64,000 nucleotides of DNA from Paenibacillus crassostreae (GTDB lineage: Bacteria; Bacillota; Bacilli; Paenibacillales; Paenibacillaceae): positions 1,984,001 through 2,048,000 of the forward strand of contig NZ_CP017770.1 in NCBI RefSeq assembly GCF_001857945.1, in the 5' to 3' direction. Of the stretch, positions 18,269-27,139 are shown piece after piece. A model generated the notes under the pieces. The model was given only the letters and a program-made list of their open reading frames with translations, was not told the DNA's origin and searched no databases. The position numbers were made by a program, and so were the translations under genes. Positions within the stretch are counted from its first letter, which is position 1; each line of letters opens with the position of its first letter.

Positions 18269-19579
18269 CTAAATTTTATAAGCCTTCATCGCCTTACGTA
18301 TCTCTTTCATCGTTGGACGCTTACCGTACATGAGTACACCGGTACGATAGATCTTAGCGGATAACCAACCGAAGAATATAATGAATACAACTAAAGCAAG
18401 AATTGAGGCCCATATTTCCCAGACGGCTACTTCCCCAATACCGATTCGTACAATCATGGTCGTAGGTGAGAAGAATGGAATGAATGAGGATACTTTCATC
18501 AGTACTGAGTTAGGAACACTAATGCTGAAAGTTCCGATATAAAATGCTGCCAGTGATAACATCGTGATCGGCATCACGGCTTGACCTAGATCCTCTGTGC
18601 GACTTACGATTGAACCAACAGCTGCAAATAAAACAGCGTATAAGAAGTAGCCTAGCACATAAAATATGAATCCATAGATCAATACGTCCAGACTAACCTG
18701 CGATAGATTCAAGTCGAAATCTGCAAGCAGTTGTTTGTTCTGCGGCATCAGTAAGTTTGCAACCAATACCAGTATGAAGGTAGCAATTTGAGTTAATCCA
18801 ACCAAGAACATTCCGATGATTTTACCGAACATTTGCGTTAATGGTGAGACACTAGTGATTAGAATTTCCATAATCCGTGAGCTCTTCTCTGTCGTCACTT
18901 CAGAAGCTATCATATTTCCTGTCGTCATCGTTGTGAAGAAGAATAAAATAATCAGTACGTAGACTACACCGAAATTCAATATTTCCTGTGCTTCATTTTC
19001 TTCCGTAGCAGTTTTATTATCAATACCCGATGCCAGACTAACACTTTCAGTATTAAACTGCACTGGAGTTCCTAATTCAGCAATCTGCTCAGGCGTAAGT
19101 GAATCTTTTACGATACTCTGCGTCTTTACTGTCTGTAAAGCACCTGTAAGTTCCGCTTGAGCAATTGGGTTCAGCTGTTCCCCCTCTTCCGAAGCGTAGA
19201 TCACTGCAGGAAATATCACATTGGTATCTTCTGTGAACTGTAGATAACCTTCAATGATCCCCTCTTCTATATCATTCTGCAATACTTGTATATCTGCTGT
19301 ATCATACTTAACGAGAGTAAGATCTTCATTATTCTGTGCCTTCCAATAGCTATCAAGTTGTTCAGCTAATTCTGCCTGTTGTCCATAGATTAGTCCTATC
19401 TTCGTAGACTCTCCGCTTGCACCGTCTTTCAAATCCTCACCTGAGAACAACTGGATAAAATATGGAATATTAATCGCAATAGACATAATAATAGCTAAAA
19501 CTAATGTAGTAATGATAAAAGCCTTCGTCTTCACTTTATTTCTAAAAGTAAATCCTATGACCGTCCCTATTTTATTCAT
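18269..19579 (-). CDS. ABC-2 type permease, NatB/YhaP-like
   Basis: About 436-aa membrane subunit of an ABC exporter. One transmembrane helix near the N-terminus (FIITTLVLAIIMSIAI) precedes a large extracytoplasmic domain (residues 50-190), followed by five or six helices in the C-terminal half, as in NatB and YhaP. The conserved TTGNMIASEVTTEKSSRIMEILITSVSP segment is typical of the family. Its partner is the ATPase encoded just upstream, whose 3' end overlaps. The start is uncertain: ATG at 19579, or TTG at 19591 with GAGG nearer. Substrate unknown; NatAB homologues export Na+. Confidence 0.82.
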   Translation of the reverse strand: MNKIGTVIGFTFRNKVKTKAFIITTLVLAIIMSIAINIPYFIQLFSGEDLKDGASGESTKIGLIYGQQAELAEQLDSYWKAQNNEDLTLVKYDTADIQVLQNDIEEGIIEGYLQFTEDTNVIFPAVIYASEEGEQLNPIAQAELTGALQTVKTQSIVKDSLTPEQIAELGTPVQFNTESVSLASGIDNKTATEENEAQEILNFGVVYVLIILFFFTTMTTGNMIASEVTTEKSSRIMEILITSVSPLTQMFGKIIGMFLVGLTQIATFILVLVANLLMPQNKQLLADFDLNLSQVSLDVLIYGFIFYVLGYFLYAVLFAAVGSIVSRTEDLGQAVMPITMLSLAAFYIGTFSISVPNSVLMKVSSFIPFFSPTTMIVRIGIGEVAVWEIWASILALVVFIIFFGWLSAKIYRTGVLMYGKRPTMKEIRKAMKAYKI

Positions 19580-20477
19580 TAGATTCACCAACCTCTTTAA
19601 TAAAGATTTGATTCAATGTGGGTTCCTTCAATTCAAATTTCTCTACAACACTTTGCTGCATAGCAGACTGTAATATTTGTTGAGCAGCGGAAATATCTGA
19701 GATTGTGATCAGATAGCCTCCTTGCTCTTGCACTGTTACTTTAGTGACTCCTGAAATATTCTCTAGCCCAGAGACTTCACTCGTTGTTATTAGTGCTACT
19801 TGTTCGCGGGGATATCTGCTTTTGATTTCTTTCAAGCTCCCCTGAACAACGGGATTAGATCGATGCATAATGGTAATATGTCGACATAACTCCTCTACAT
19901 GCTCCATACGGTGGGTTGAGAATAATATACTTGTTCCTTGTTCACGGAGTTCCTTCACCGTTGATTTCAGCAGCTCCACATTAACGGGATCCAATCCACT
20001 GAATGCTTCATCCAGAATAAGGATCTGAGGTTTATGCACGACAGCTGCGATGAATCCAATCTTCTGCTGATTACCTTTGGATAACTCTTCAATTCGTTTA
20101 TCATAATATTCCGGAACTTCGAACCGTTCTAACCAATAGCGTAGGCTCTTATCTGCATCTTTAGAGGACATGCCTCGAAGCTGAGCCAAGTAGTTTAATT
20201 GTTCACTCACTTTAATCTTCGGATACAGTCCTCGTTCCTCAGGTAAGTAACCCATGATCTGCCGTAGCTCATCACTATGAGGCTTACCATGGTATCTTAT
20301 ACTTCCACCATCGGGATATATAAGTCCCAATACCATACGCATCGTTGTTGTTTTCCCTGCCCCGTTAGCTCCAAGGAGTCCGTAAATCTCCCCCGCCTCT
20401 ACTTGAAGTGACAGTTCATTGACTGCGGTCTTCTCTCCAAATTGCTTTACAACTTTCTCCAACTTTAATGCTTCCAT
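19572..20477 (-). CDS. ABC transporter ATP-binding protein, NatA/YhaQ-like
   Basis: 301-aa nucleotide-binding subunit. Walker A GANGAGKTT is near residue 40, signature LSKGNQQK near 138, Walker B ILILDEAFSGLD near 155, and the switch His in FSTHRMEH. The C-terminal 85 residues form the DUF4162-like extension usual in NatA-type exporters. It starts 3 nt after the end of the previous ATPase gene and overlaps the permease gene, so the operon is tightly packed. Confidence 0.85.
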   Translation of the reverse strand: MEALKLEKVVKQFGEKTAVNELSLQVEAGEIYGLLGANGAGKTTTMRMVLGLIYPDGGSIRYHGKPHSDELRQIMGYLPEERGLYPKIKVSEQLNYLAQLRGMSSKDADKSLRYWLERFEVPEYYDKRIEELSKGNQQKIGFIAAVVHKPQILILDEAFSGLDPVNVELLKSTVKELREQGTSILFSTHRMEHVEELCRHITIMHRSNPVVQGSLKEIKSRYPREQVALITTSEVSGLENISGVTKVTVQEQGGYLITISDISAAQQILQSAMQQSVVEKFELKEPTLNQIFIKEVGESNE

Positions 20478-20479
20478 AA

Positions 20480-21394
20480 TTACTCTCCCCTCTCTGACTG
20501 CGCAACGGCAGCCTCATCTCTTTGAATCCATAGATTTAAAATTTCATCAAGCTCCAATCCGCGTGTCTTCACTAGTTGTATTCCTGAAGCATGAAAGAGA
20601 TTCTCTAATTGCTTACACTCTGTAGTTATCATTCGTAACACACCCGCAGAATCCTGCTGCACTTTCATAATTCCTGGTAATTTATCTACAATTGAACTAC
20701 CGCTTCTAACCCAGACTTCTTTCCAATTATCCATAAGACTATCTTTCTCAACCATGCCAAGTATTCGACCATGGTGAACAAGGATAATGTAATCAGCCAG
20801 TTTCCTAATCTCATCAGCAATATGAGTGGATAGTAGAATCGTAGAATCACCCTGTTTCATATAATCTTGGAGTTCATCCATCATTCTCTTCCAGGCAAAA
20901 GGATCAAGCCCAGAGGAAGGTTCATCTAATAACAGTAACCTCGGGCGTGTTGCCAAAGCCATCGTGATTTCGAATTTTCTTCGTTCACCCTTAGACATTT
21001 TGCTTAATTTCGTACCTCTAGGTATATTAAAACTGGCCATTAATCTTCTACACAGATTATCATCCCAATTTGGATACCAGTATGAGCGGAATTTGGCTGC
21101 TGCCTCAGCTGTCAGATGATCTTCTTCCATATTACTTTTCTCCGACACATAGCCTATTTGTTGCTTAATCTCGATTGGAATACCCTCAGGATAAGACTGC
21201 CCAAACCATGTTATGTCTCCTTCTTCTGGGATCACAGTTTGCATCAACATATTCATCATTGTACTTTTACCCGACCCATTCTCTCCTACAATCACAACGA
21301 CATATCCTTCAGGAATAGAGAGATTGAGAGGGCCTATCATTTTATTTCGTCGTTTCTTCTTCACGTTTACCATATTAACGACCATCTGCTCCAT
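20480..21394 (-). CDS. ABC transporter ATP-binding protein, YtrB-like
   Basis: About 304 aa. Walker A GENGSGKST near residue 40, signature MSKGERRK near 135, Walker B LLLDEPSSGLD near 155, then LSTHIADE. It probably pairs with the permease at 21853-22575 because the order resembles GntR-controlled ytr-type operons. I prefer ATG at 21394 (AAGGAG 10 nt upstream) to the ATG at 21415, which lies inside the end of the GntR gene. Confidence 0.82.
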   Translation of the reverse strand: MEQMVVNMVNVKKKRRNKMIGPLNLSIPEGYVVVIVGENGSGKSTMMNMLMQTVIPEEGDITWFGQSYPEGIPIEIKQQIGYVSEKSNMEEDHLTAEAAAKFRSYWYPNWDDNLCRRLMASFNIPRGTKLSKMSKGERRKFEITMALATRPRLLLLDEPSSGLDPFAWKRMMDELQDYMKQGDSTILLSTHIADEIRKLADYIILVHHGRILGMVEKDSLMDNWKEVWVRSGSSIVDKLPGIMKVQQDSAGVLRMITTECKQLENLFHASGIQLVKTRGLELDEILNLWIQRDEAAVAQSERGE

Positions 21395-21401
21395 ATCACG
21401 A

Positions 21402-21806
21402 TTACTCCTTCCCATCTTCAGAATGATATTTATGCGTTACTATATCTAGAAATATCCTCATGATATCTTCTTCACTACACTGAACCGAAATCGCCACATC
21501 AACAGCCTTTCCTAGGGCATCTACTACAGATTCTCGTTTAAATGTATCTCGCTTAGAATCTCCTACCTTTGCAACAAACGTGCCTGTTCCCTGTTTCGTA
21601 CGGAGTAGACCTTCACTTTCTAAATCTTGATACACTCTTCGAACTGTAATTACGCTACAATTCAATCCGCTAGCAAATTCTCTGATCGATGGTAAAAGCG
21701 TATTCTCCTCAATCTGACCATTTATAATAAGCGATCGTAGTTGAGTCTCTATTTGGTGATACATCGGCTCGGCACTATTCTCGTCAATTTGGATGGGTAT
21801 CCACAC
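21402..21806 (-). CDS. GntR family regulator, YtrA subfamily
   Basis: 134-aa repressor. The winged helix-turn-helix (QIETQLRSLIINGQIEENTLLPSIREFASGLNCSVITVRRVYQDLESEGLL) fills residues 20-80 and the rest is a short dimerisation tail, as in YtrA-type GntR proteins that control ABC transporters. The gene is second in its operon, behind the permease, and a matching dyad overlaps the operon promoter at 22636-22661, implying autoregulation. Confidence 0.88.
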   Translation of the reverse strand: MWIPIQIDENSAEPMYHQIETQLRSLIINGQIEENTLLPSIREFASGLNCSVITVRRVYQDLESEGLLRTKQGTGTFVAKVGDSKRDTFKRESVVDALGKAVDVAISVQCSEEDIMRIFLDIVTHKYHSEDGKE

Positions 21807-21852
21807 CTTTCACACCTCATTCCTTAACTCTTCTTATACAACCATTTATCAT

Positions 21853-22575
21853 TTATAAAAGGTCTCTATTCTGTAACTTACGAATTGTAAATTTCCCCAT
21901 AATAGCTAAGACTATCAATCCACCAACAAGCGTACCCCACATGACTGGTGATAGCATTCCCCACTCTTGACTCATGTTCACTGTATATAATAGCAAATTG
22001 CCACCTAGCATCCGAATCGCAATCGCTACAATAAAAGAGATCCCCATTAGTATCATCGATAACCAGAAATATTTTCTACCACTACATAAAAATTCGAAAT
22101 GAATATATATTCCCATAACAGCTATTGCATATCCAATCCATGTAAGTGCGAAGCTTATGAATGCTTCTAGAGGCATTTCCACTCTCAACGGATGGCTAAT
22201 GCCATACATGATACTAAAAAAGATCAAGCTATTTATAATCAAAGCGGTTGTCAGCTGCATGTATCTGTACCCCATGATGACTTTAGACGAAATCGGCAAA
22301 GTTCGTAGATAGATCATCATTTGTGTATAAGAGTCCTCTGTCAAATATTTAAAAGATTTTTTTGAAAAGTAAAAACCTAACATCGGGATAAGGACTAACA
22401 GTACGATATCCGATATCGGATATAATTCATTCTTAGGTTCGAGCTGACTTTCTACAATCATGCTAATCATGACTCCAAAATAACTCATAAATATTATAGA
22501 AACGATCCACATATATTTCTCGATTTTTAAATCCCTTTTGAAAATCACCCAAGCGTCTCTTATTACGATTTTCAC
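21853..22575 (-). CDS. ABC transporter membrane subunit
   Basis: About 241-aa integral membrane protein with six predicted helices (for example YMWIVSIIFMSYFGVMIS, IVLLVLIPMLGFYFS, ALIINSLIFFSIMYG, AFISFALTWIGYAIAVMGIY, and two more). It is the first gene of the operon. I chose GTG at 22575 because GAGGGG lies 6 nt before it; the longer frame back to 22686 would run through the promoter. Likely partner is the YtrB-like ATPase. Confidence 0.72.
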   Translation of the reverse strand: MKIVIRDAWVIFKRDLKIEKYMWIVSIIFMSYFGVMISMIVESQLEPKNELYPISDIVLLVLIPMLGFYFSKKSFKYLTEDSYTQMMIYLRTLPISSKVIMGYRYMQLTTALIINSLIFFSIMYGISHPLRVEMPLEAFISFALTWIGYAIAVMGIYIHFEFLCSGRKYFWLSMILMGISFIVAIAIRMLGGNLLLYTVNMSQEWGMLSPVMWGTLVGGLIVLAIMGKFTIRKLQNRDLL

Positions 22576-22635
22576 TCTAATCCCCTCGCTCTTAATCAAT
22601 ATCGTTATTCGCCATATATCTTTCTTCGGTGTGCT

Positions 22636-22686
22636 TACTGTATATATCTTTATACACAGTATAATGTGTGAAGTATCCATCGTCAA
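22636..22686 (-). promoter_or_regulatory. Promoter and GntR operator of the ABC operon
   Basis: Minus-strand TTGACG (22681-22686), 17-bp spacer, TATACT (22658-22663). A dyad overlaps the -10 and start site: arms 22636-22646 (TACTGTATATA) and 22651-22661 (reverse complement TACTGTGTATA), 10 of 11 positions matching, 4-bp centre. This fits a YtrA-type operator. Confidence 0.75.
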
Positions 22687-22835
22687 TAGATAATTTCATT
22701 TTTATTCCAGGAAGTTTTTCATGAAAAAATGGCATAAAGAACCGCAGTAGATTGGTAATATCCCCTTTAAGTAGACACTCAAAAAAAACCGCATGTTATC
22801 ATGTGGGAAAGAGTGAACTTGGAGGGGATATTTTT

Positions 22836-23177
22836 ATGGCTAAAAAAGGACAAGTATTTCAACAGTATACGAATGAATTTAAAGAAGTAGCGGTCAAAGA
22901 ATACCTTAAGGGATTAGCAAGCTTCAAAGTGGTGGCAGAAAACTTGGGAATTAGGAACTGCACACAATTAAAAGTATGGGTGAGAAAGTGGCGAGATGGA
23001 GAGGAATTCGATGTACGTAAAAGCTTATCTAATCCGTTAAAAGGACGAACACGTACGTCTTTTGCCTCTGTAGAGGAAGAGCGAGATCACCTGAAAGTAC
23101 AGGTGGACTACTTAAAAAAGCGGTATCCAAATCTGGTAAAGGAGGCTTCCTCAGTCAGCAAGACAACTATCAAGTAA
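22836..23177 (+). CDS. IS3-family transposase OrfA
   Basis: 113-aa DNA-binding protein: helix-turn-helix (TNEFKEVAVKEYLKGLASFKVVAENLG, then QLKVWVRKWRDG) and a C-terminal leucine-zipper-like helix (EERDHLKVQVDYLKKRY). ATG at 22836 follows GGAGGGG. The zipper ends at the slippery heptamer A-AAA-AAG (23114-23120), where ribosomes can shift to the orfB frame. Confidence 0.9.
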   Translation: MAKKGQVFQQYTNEFKEVAVKEYLKGLASFKVVAENLGIRNCTQLKVWVRKWRDGEEFDVRKSLSNPLKGRTRTSFASVEEERDHLKVQVDYLKKRYPNLVKEASSVSKTTIK

Positions 23178-24013
23178 TTGAAGAACTCCGTGAGTTACAC
23201 GGTGTCACGCGTTTATTAACCATTGCAGGTGTACCCAGAGCCAGCTACTACAAATGGCGTGCAACGCGATCTAAGCGTATTGAAAGACAAGCGCGAGATC
23301 ATGAAATCAAGGAGCACATGATGGCTATTCATTCCGTTCATTCTTACTTTGGATATCCACGTATGATGACGGCTTTATGGGAAGCAGGCTATCGTGTCAA
23401 CCACAAAAAGGTAGCGCGGCTCATGAGGGAATTATCCATCCAATCCGTGATACGAAGGAAAAGACAACGATTCAATTATACACCTTCTGTCGTATATCCT
23501 AACCGATTGAAGCGTCAATTTCATGCTACAGGCCCTCAACAAAAGATGGTCACAGATATCACCTATATCTCCGATGGTACACGCTTTTATTACCTGTCTG
23601 CGATTCAGGACTTATTTAACAATGAGATCGTAGCTTGGCAAATATCAGATCGTAACGATGTTAAACTCGTACTAGATACGATCGACCAGTGGACAAGAAA
23701 AAGAGACGTATCAGAAGCCGTGCTCCATTCGGATCAAGGTTTCCAATATACGTCTCAAGTGTACAACACACGACTAGAAGCATTCAGCGTCAAAGGCAGC
23801 CACTCTCGCAAAGCAACCTGCCTGGATAACGCGTGCATCGAATCCTTCTTTTCGCATCTCAAAACAGAGAAGTTGTATCTTCTCCAGTGTAAGTCAGAAG
23901 CCGAGATACATCAAGCCGTTGAAGATTATATCTACTTTTATAACTATCAACGGTTTCAGGCTAAACTCAAACAACGCGCGCCGATTGAGTATCGGCACGC
24001 GCTGGCTGCATAG
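23120..24013 (+). CDS. IS3-family transposase OrfB (made as OrfAB by -1 frameshift)
   Basis: About 297 codons in the -1 frame after the slippery site. It begins with the HTH_21-like domain (QVIEELRELHGVTRLLTIAGVPRASYYKW), then the DDE integrase core: D in MVTDITYISDG, D in VLHSDQGFQYT, E in CIESFFSHLKTE. All three catalytic acids are present, so the transposase looks active. An internal ATG at 23318 would make a shorter product lacking the first 65 residues. Confidence 0.9.
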   Translation, partial: AVSKSGKGGFLSQQDNYQVIEELRELHGVTRLLTIAGVPRASYYKWRATRSKRIERQARDHEIKEHMMAIHSVHSYFGYPRMMTALWEAGYRVNHKKVARLMRELSIQSVIRRKRQRFNYTPSVVYPNRLKRQFHATGPQQKMVTDITYISDGTRFYYLSAIQDLFNNEIVAWQISDRNDVKLVLDTIDQWTRKRDVSEAVLHSDQGFQYTSQVYNTRLEAFSVKGSHSRKATCLDNACIESFFSHLKTEKLYLLQCKSEAEIHQAVEDYIYFYNYQRFQAKLKQRAPIEYRHALAA

Positions 24014-24047
24014 TTTTTTCATCTGTCTACTTGACAGGGGTATGACC

Positions 24048-24562
24048 AGATATAATCTGAGGTTTTTGTAGAGTTTAGTATTAACAAATGCTGGTTATGC
24101 AGTGTTCAGTGATTACAAATTGTAGTTTCAGAATTTACTAGTTGCACAAACATTGCCGGCAGCATACATTTCAGAGCTCTTATCGCGATCATTGGGTAGC
24201 GTCAGCATTAGATCATTGGATAATGTCTGCTGTAGGTGTAAAAAGTACATCTAAATCCGCCCAATGTCGTCTATTACTCGGTTTAGTTGTACAGAATACA
24301 TTTATTATTTGGATATATAGCATTTTTCATAGTTATCCCACTTTTAGCTGTACTTTCTACATCTATTATCTACACCCACCTCTATCTCCTAGATTAAGTG
24401 TAGGTTTTGCAATTAAACATAACTAAACACAATCCTATGATCTCTACAGTCACCATGTTGGATTCTTGTTAGTTGGCGATGACTGGACCCCTTCCAACTT
24501 ACGCTTTCCTATATTTAAAAAAACCGCCTTTAAGCGATCTTAGTAGATGATTATGTTTAAAA
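24048..24562. other. Gene-poor stretch between the IS and the DUF420 gene
   Basis: About 515 bp without a convincing gene. A short open frame at 24142-24426 has no ribosome site and no recognisable features. An imperfect dyad occurs near 24200-24235. I see no other element here. Confidence 0.5.
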
Positions 24563-24597
24563 GAAAAAAACATCTAAACTGTGTTCAGTCTAGATGT
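24563..24597 (-). terminator. Terminator of the cta cluster
   Basis: 12-bp stem (24586-24597 with 24570-24581, one G-U pair) followed on the minus strand by a run of seven U. It lies 11 bp after the DUF420 stop codon. Confidence 0.88.
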
Positions 24598-24607
24598 CTT
24601 GAGATCA

Positions 24608-25072
24608 TTATATACCTAGTATAACTTTCCACATTGGTATCGTATGACCACCTGGATATAAGATATAGAGAAGTAAATACACCATAACACCTGTGATCGC
24701 TGTGAAAAACCACATGATCGCGGTGACCTTACCCCATTTACGATGTTTCGCAAACTTAGCTTTAAATCCTAGTGTAAGTGTCGTAATTCCGAACACAGCA
24801 GCTACAGTTGCTAGAATAATATGTGAGATTAGAAAAATTTGATAATAGACTTGGAGGTCCTCTGGACCGCCCCACTCTGTATTACCTATAAAGATGGTGC
24901 GCGAAGTATAAATTATAAAGAACACCAATGCAGAAACGGCAGCACCAATCATAACCTTCTTATGTGCATCCCTATGACCTTTGATAATAAGAATCCAACC
25001 AATAGCTACCAACACCGCACTAAGTACGATGAATGAAGTACTAATCGTTGGGAATATAAAAAACAAATCCAT
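24608..25072 (-). CDS. ctaM: DUF420 membrane protein, CtaM/YozB-like oxidase maturation factor
   Basis: 154-aa protein with four to five transmembrane helices and the DUF420 marks KGHRDAHKKVMIGA, RTIFIGNTEWGG and FLISHIILATVAA. In Staphylococcus aureus the DUF420 protein CtaM is needed for cytochrome aa3 oxidase activity; YozB is the Bacillus homologue. Its place as last gene of the oxidase cluster supports that role. ATG at 25072 follows AGGAGG. Confidence 0.78.
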   Translation of the reverse strand: MDLFFIFPTISTSFIVLSAVLVAIGWILIIKGHRDAHKKVMIGAAVSALVFFIIYTSRTIFIGNTEWGGPEDLQVYYQIFLISHIILATVAAVFGITTLTLGFKAKFAKHRKWGKVTAIMWFFTAITGVMVYLLLYILYPGGHTIPMWKVILGI

Positions 25073-25083
25073 GATATCCTCCT

Positions 25084-25165
25084 AAAAGTTTTATTAGCAT
25101 ATGCTACATGAATTACTTCGAAAAACTGACATCGAAAGCATATACCAAAGTTTTTTTATAGCATA
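25084..25165 (+). repeat. Dispersed repeat R3, copy a
   Basis: About 82 bp of imperfect similarity with 46093-46176: shared AAAAGTTTT, GCATA, ACTTCG, AAAACT, CATCG, AAGCATA and a second AGTTTTT-GCATA block. Both copies lie between genes on the same strand. Confidence 0.45.
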
Positions 25166-25191
25166 GTAGCTTCTTGGTTTACTTCGTAAAG

Positions 25192-26082
25192 CTAGTATGA
25201 CTCTCCATTGGTTAATTCATCATTCTCACGATTCTCACTCTTATACCAACGATTAAAAACATACGCTAATATAGAAGCGAAAATGATTTCTTGAATAAAC
25301 TTCATGAGGATACCACCTACCTGTTGATCAACCAACGGACTCATTAGGCTGAAAAATGTGGGTCCACCAAAATTAGCTAACAGTAGTGAGGTATCCCCCG
25401 AGATACAATATCCCATAGACTTAGCCCATGTATTCGGATCACTGTAAATACTGTACATTGGCGATGATGCGAAAATGATCAAGCCACATGCTGGTGTTAA
25501 TAATATCATATTCAAAAAGATATAGCCCATTTTACCAAGACTTGATCCCTTACTGCTCTCAGGGAGTGGATTTAGAAGCGTCCACCACATTAACATGGCA
25601 CTCACGAACAATACTAAATAATACAAGCGGTGCACATTGAAATGCAACATTACATAGTCATGAATAACGGGAATATGATAGAAAGAGAATAATCCATTAA
25701 ATACAAGCGCTGCCACGATAGGCATGGCCAGAAACTTTAATTTCCGCAATGGATTAATCTTCAACATCTTACGCCATAACCAAGGTGGAATTCCTAACAT
25801 AATTAACGGAGGTGCCACAAGATATGAGAGTGCCATCGATAACATATGGAAAGAGAACATCATATGCCCCAATAGACTTATCGGTCCACCTTGTGCCAAA
25901 TAGAGTATAAACACTCCTGCAATAAACATAAATTTCTTCATCCACGAGACGGGTTCAGCTTCAGCGAACTTTTCACTGAAAGGACCTACTACTAGTAAAT
26001 AACCTGCGACTACAAGTAGCATACAACACATAAATAACGGACTCCACAAATCTGCAATACTAAAATATTCTAATCCCAGCAT
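25192..26082 (-). CDS. ctaG: Cytochrome c oxidase assembly factor CtaG
   Basis: 296-aa protein with about seven transmembrane helices, of the Bacillus-type CtaG (caa3_CtaG) family. Conserved segments are AQGGPISLLGHMMFSFHMLSMALSYLVAPPLIMLGIP (read in parts), WTLLNPLP and the C-terminal DQQVGGILMKFIQE. It helps assemble the copper sites of the caa3 oxidase. ATG at 26082 follows GGAGG. A terminator lies between ctaF and ctaG, so ctaG may be read at a reduced level or from its own promoter. Confidence 0.9.
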   Translation of the reverse strand: MLGLEYFSIADLWSPLFMCCMLLVVAGYLLVVGPFSEKFAEAEPVSWMKKFMFIAGVFILYLAQGGPISLLGHMMFSFHMLSMALSYLVAPPLIMLGIPPWLWRKMLKINPLRKLKFLAMPIVAALVFNGLFSFYHIPVIHDYVMLHFNVHRLYYLVLFVSAMLMWWTLLNPLPESSKGSSLGKMGYIFLNMILLTPACGLIIFASSPMYSIYSDPNTWAKSMGYCISGDTSLLLANFGGPTFFSLMSPLVDQQVGGILMKFIQEIIFASILAYVFNRWYKSENRENDELTNGESY

Positions 26083-26147
26083 TCATTAACCTCCTTGCTA
26101 CCGGGTTTCCTTTTGTCTAAAAAAGCATATTCTAATTTTCTAAGATT

Positions 26148-26177
26148 TAAAAAAAGAGGCGGCTCACGCCACCTCTT
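26148..26177 (-). terminator. Terminator between ctaF and ctaG
   Basis: Stem arms 26168-26177 and 26154-26163 (9-10 bp with one G-U) with a run of A on the plus strand (26149-26155) that reads as U on the minus strand, 7 bp after the ctaF stop. Confidence 0.75.
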
Positions 26178-26183
26178 CTCATC

Positions 26184-26507
26184 TTACCACCACATCCAGG
26201 CTAGTGCAGTAACGATTGCCGTCCCTGCAACAAAGAATCCACCTGCCATGAATATAATCGGTAGCATATGACCCTTATCTTTCAAGTGCATCCAATAACC
26301 CATCTGAACAAATACTTGTAGAACGGCCATGACTAGCAATAGGGTAATCGTAAATCCTGCGTTTATACCGCCGGCTGCTACAGCTGCAAAAGCGATTAGT
26401 GTCAGTACAATAGAGAATATAAATACAACGATATGTTTCTGTGGACCTTCATGCCGAGGCCTTGAGTTGACTAGCTGATGCTTATTTGGTTGTTCATCGA
26501 CAGTCAT
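26184..26507 (-). CDS. ctaF: Cytochrome c oxidase subunit IV
   Basis: 107-aa membrane protein with three helices (VVFIFSIVLTLIAFAAVAAG, FTITLLLVMAVLQVFVQMGYW, IIFMAGGFFVAGTAIVTAL). The HMLPI and MGYWMHL segments are typical of Bacillus-type subunit IV. It follows ctaE after 3 nt, with a GGTGGG site in the ctaE end. Confidence 0.88.
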   Translation of the reverse strand: MTVDEQPNKHQLVNSRPRHEGPQKHIVVFIFSIVLTLIAFAAVAAGGINAGFTITLLLVMAVLQVFVQMGYWMHLKDKGHMLPIIFMAGGFFVAGTAIVTALAWMWW

Positions 26508-26510
26508 GAC

Positions 26511-27137
26511 TTAACCCACCTTTCCAAGCAAATAAACGACCGTAAAGATAAATACCCATACTACGTCGATAAAGTGCCAGTACATAGCGGACACATAAAC
26601 CTTCGGTGCCGTTACAACGGTTAATCCTTTGGTGTATAGCTGCCCAATGAGAACACCGATCCATGCAATACCGAACAGAACGTGAGCACCGTGAAACCCA
26701 ACCAACGTATAGAACGCTGAGCTAAATGCACTTGTTGTCATACTGAAATTCTCTAAATGCATGTATTCATAGAATTCGTAAATTTCTAGACAGAGAAAGC
26801 CAAGTCCTAGAACGACAGTAACGATTAACCAAAGTTTCAGTGATTCTAACTTGTGACGATGTAATGCCTGAATCGCAAAGACACTAGTCAAACTACTTAC
26901 TAACAAGATAAATGTTGCTGCAGCCGTTAGTGGCAAACCAAAAAGTTCATCACCTGTGGGACCACCATTTGTTTGATTACGAAGTGTAAGGAATGTAGCG
27001 AAGAGCGTACCAAAGAGTACGGCCTCGCCACCTAAAAAAAGCCAAAAGGCAAGAATTTTGTTGCGACCTTCAAGTGTTGCTTTCTCAGGATAATGAGGTA
27101 ATTGGCCCTTTACCTCTTCCACGTGTGCTGTAGCCAT
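26511..27137 (-). CDS. ctaE: Cytochrome c oxidase subunit III
   Basis: 208-aa subunit with five helices. Family marks are KILAFWLFLGGEAVLFGTLFATFL, GFHGAHVLFGIAWIG and YWHFIDVVWVFIFTVVYL. It stabilises the subunit I/II core. The ATG at 27137 follows GGAGGGAG and lies 2 nt after the ctaD stop region, so it is part of the ctaCDEF operon. Confidence 0.93.
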   Translation of the reverse strand: MATAHVEEVKGQLPHYPEKATLEGRNKILAFWLFLGGEAVLFGTLFATFLTLRNQTNGGPTGDELFGLPLTAAATFILLVSSLTSVFAIQALHRHKLESLKLWLIVTVVLGLGFLCLEIYEFYEYMHLENFSMTTSAFSSAFYTLVGFHGAHVLFGIAWIGVLIGQLYTKGLTVVTAPKVYVSAMYWHFIDVVWVFIFTVVYLLGKVG

Positions 27138-27139
27138 AA

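Larger units (their letters stand above)
22753..24047 (+). mobile_element. Complete IS3-family (IS150-group) insertion sequence
   Basis: 1295 bp. Imperfect 25-bp terminal inverted repeats match at 20 positions and both start with TG (left 22753-22777, right 24047-24023; shared AAGTAGACA core). The flanks show a 3-bp direct repeat GAT (22750-22752 and 24048-24050). It carries orfA and orfB with a -1 slippery site. It lies about 70 bp upstream of the ABC operon promoter and breaks no recognisable gene. Confidence 0.9.

Noticed and set aside
24142-24426. 94-codon open frame in the gap after the IS3 element
   Set aside because: No ribosome site, no recognisable domain and unusual composition; more likely chance.
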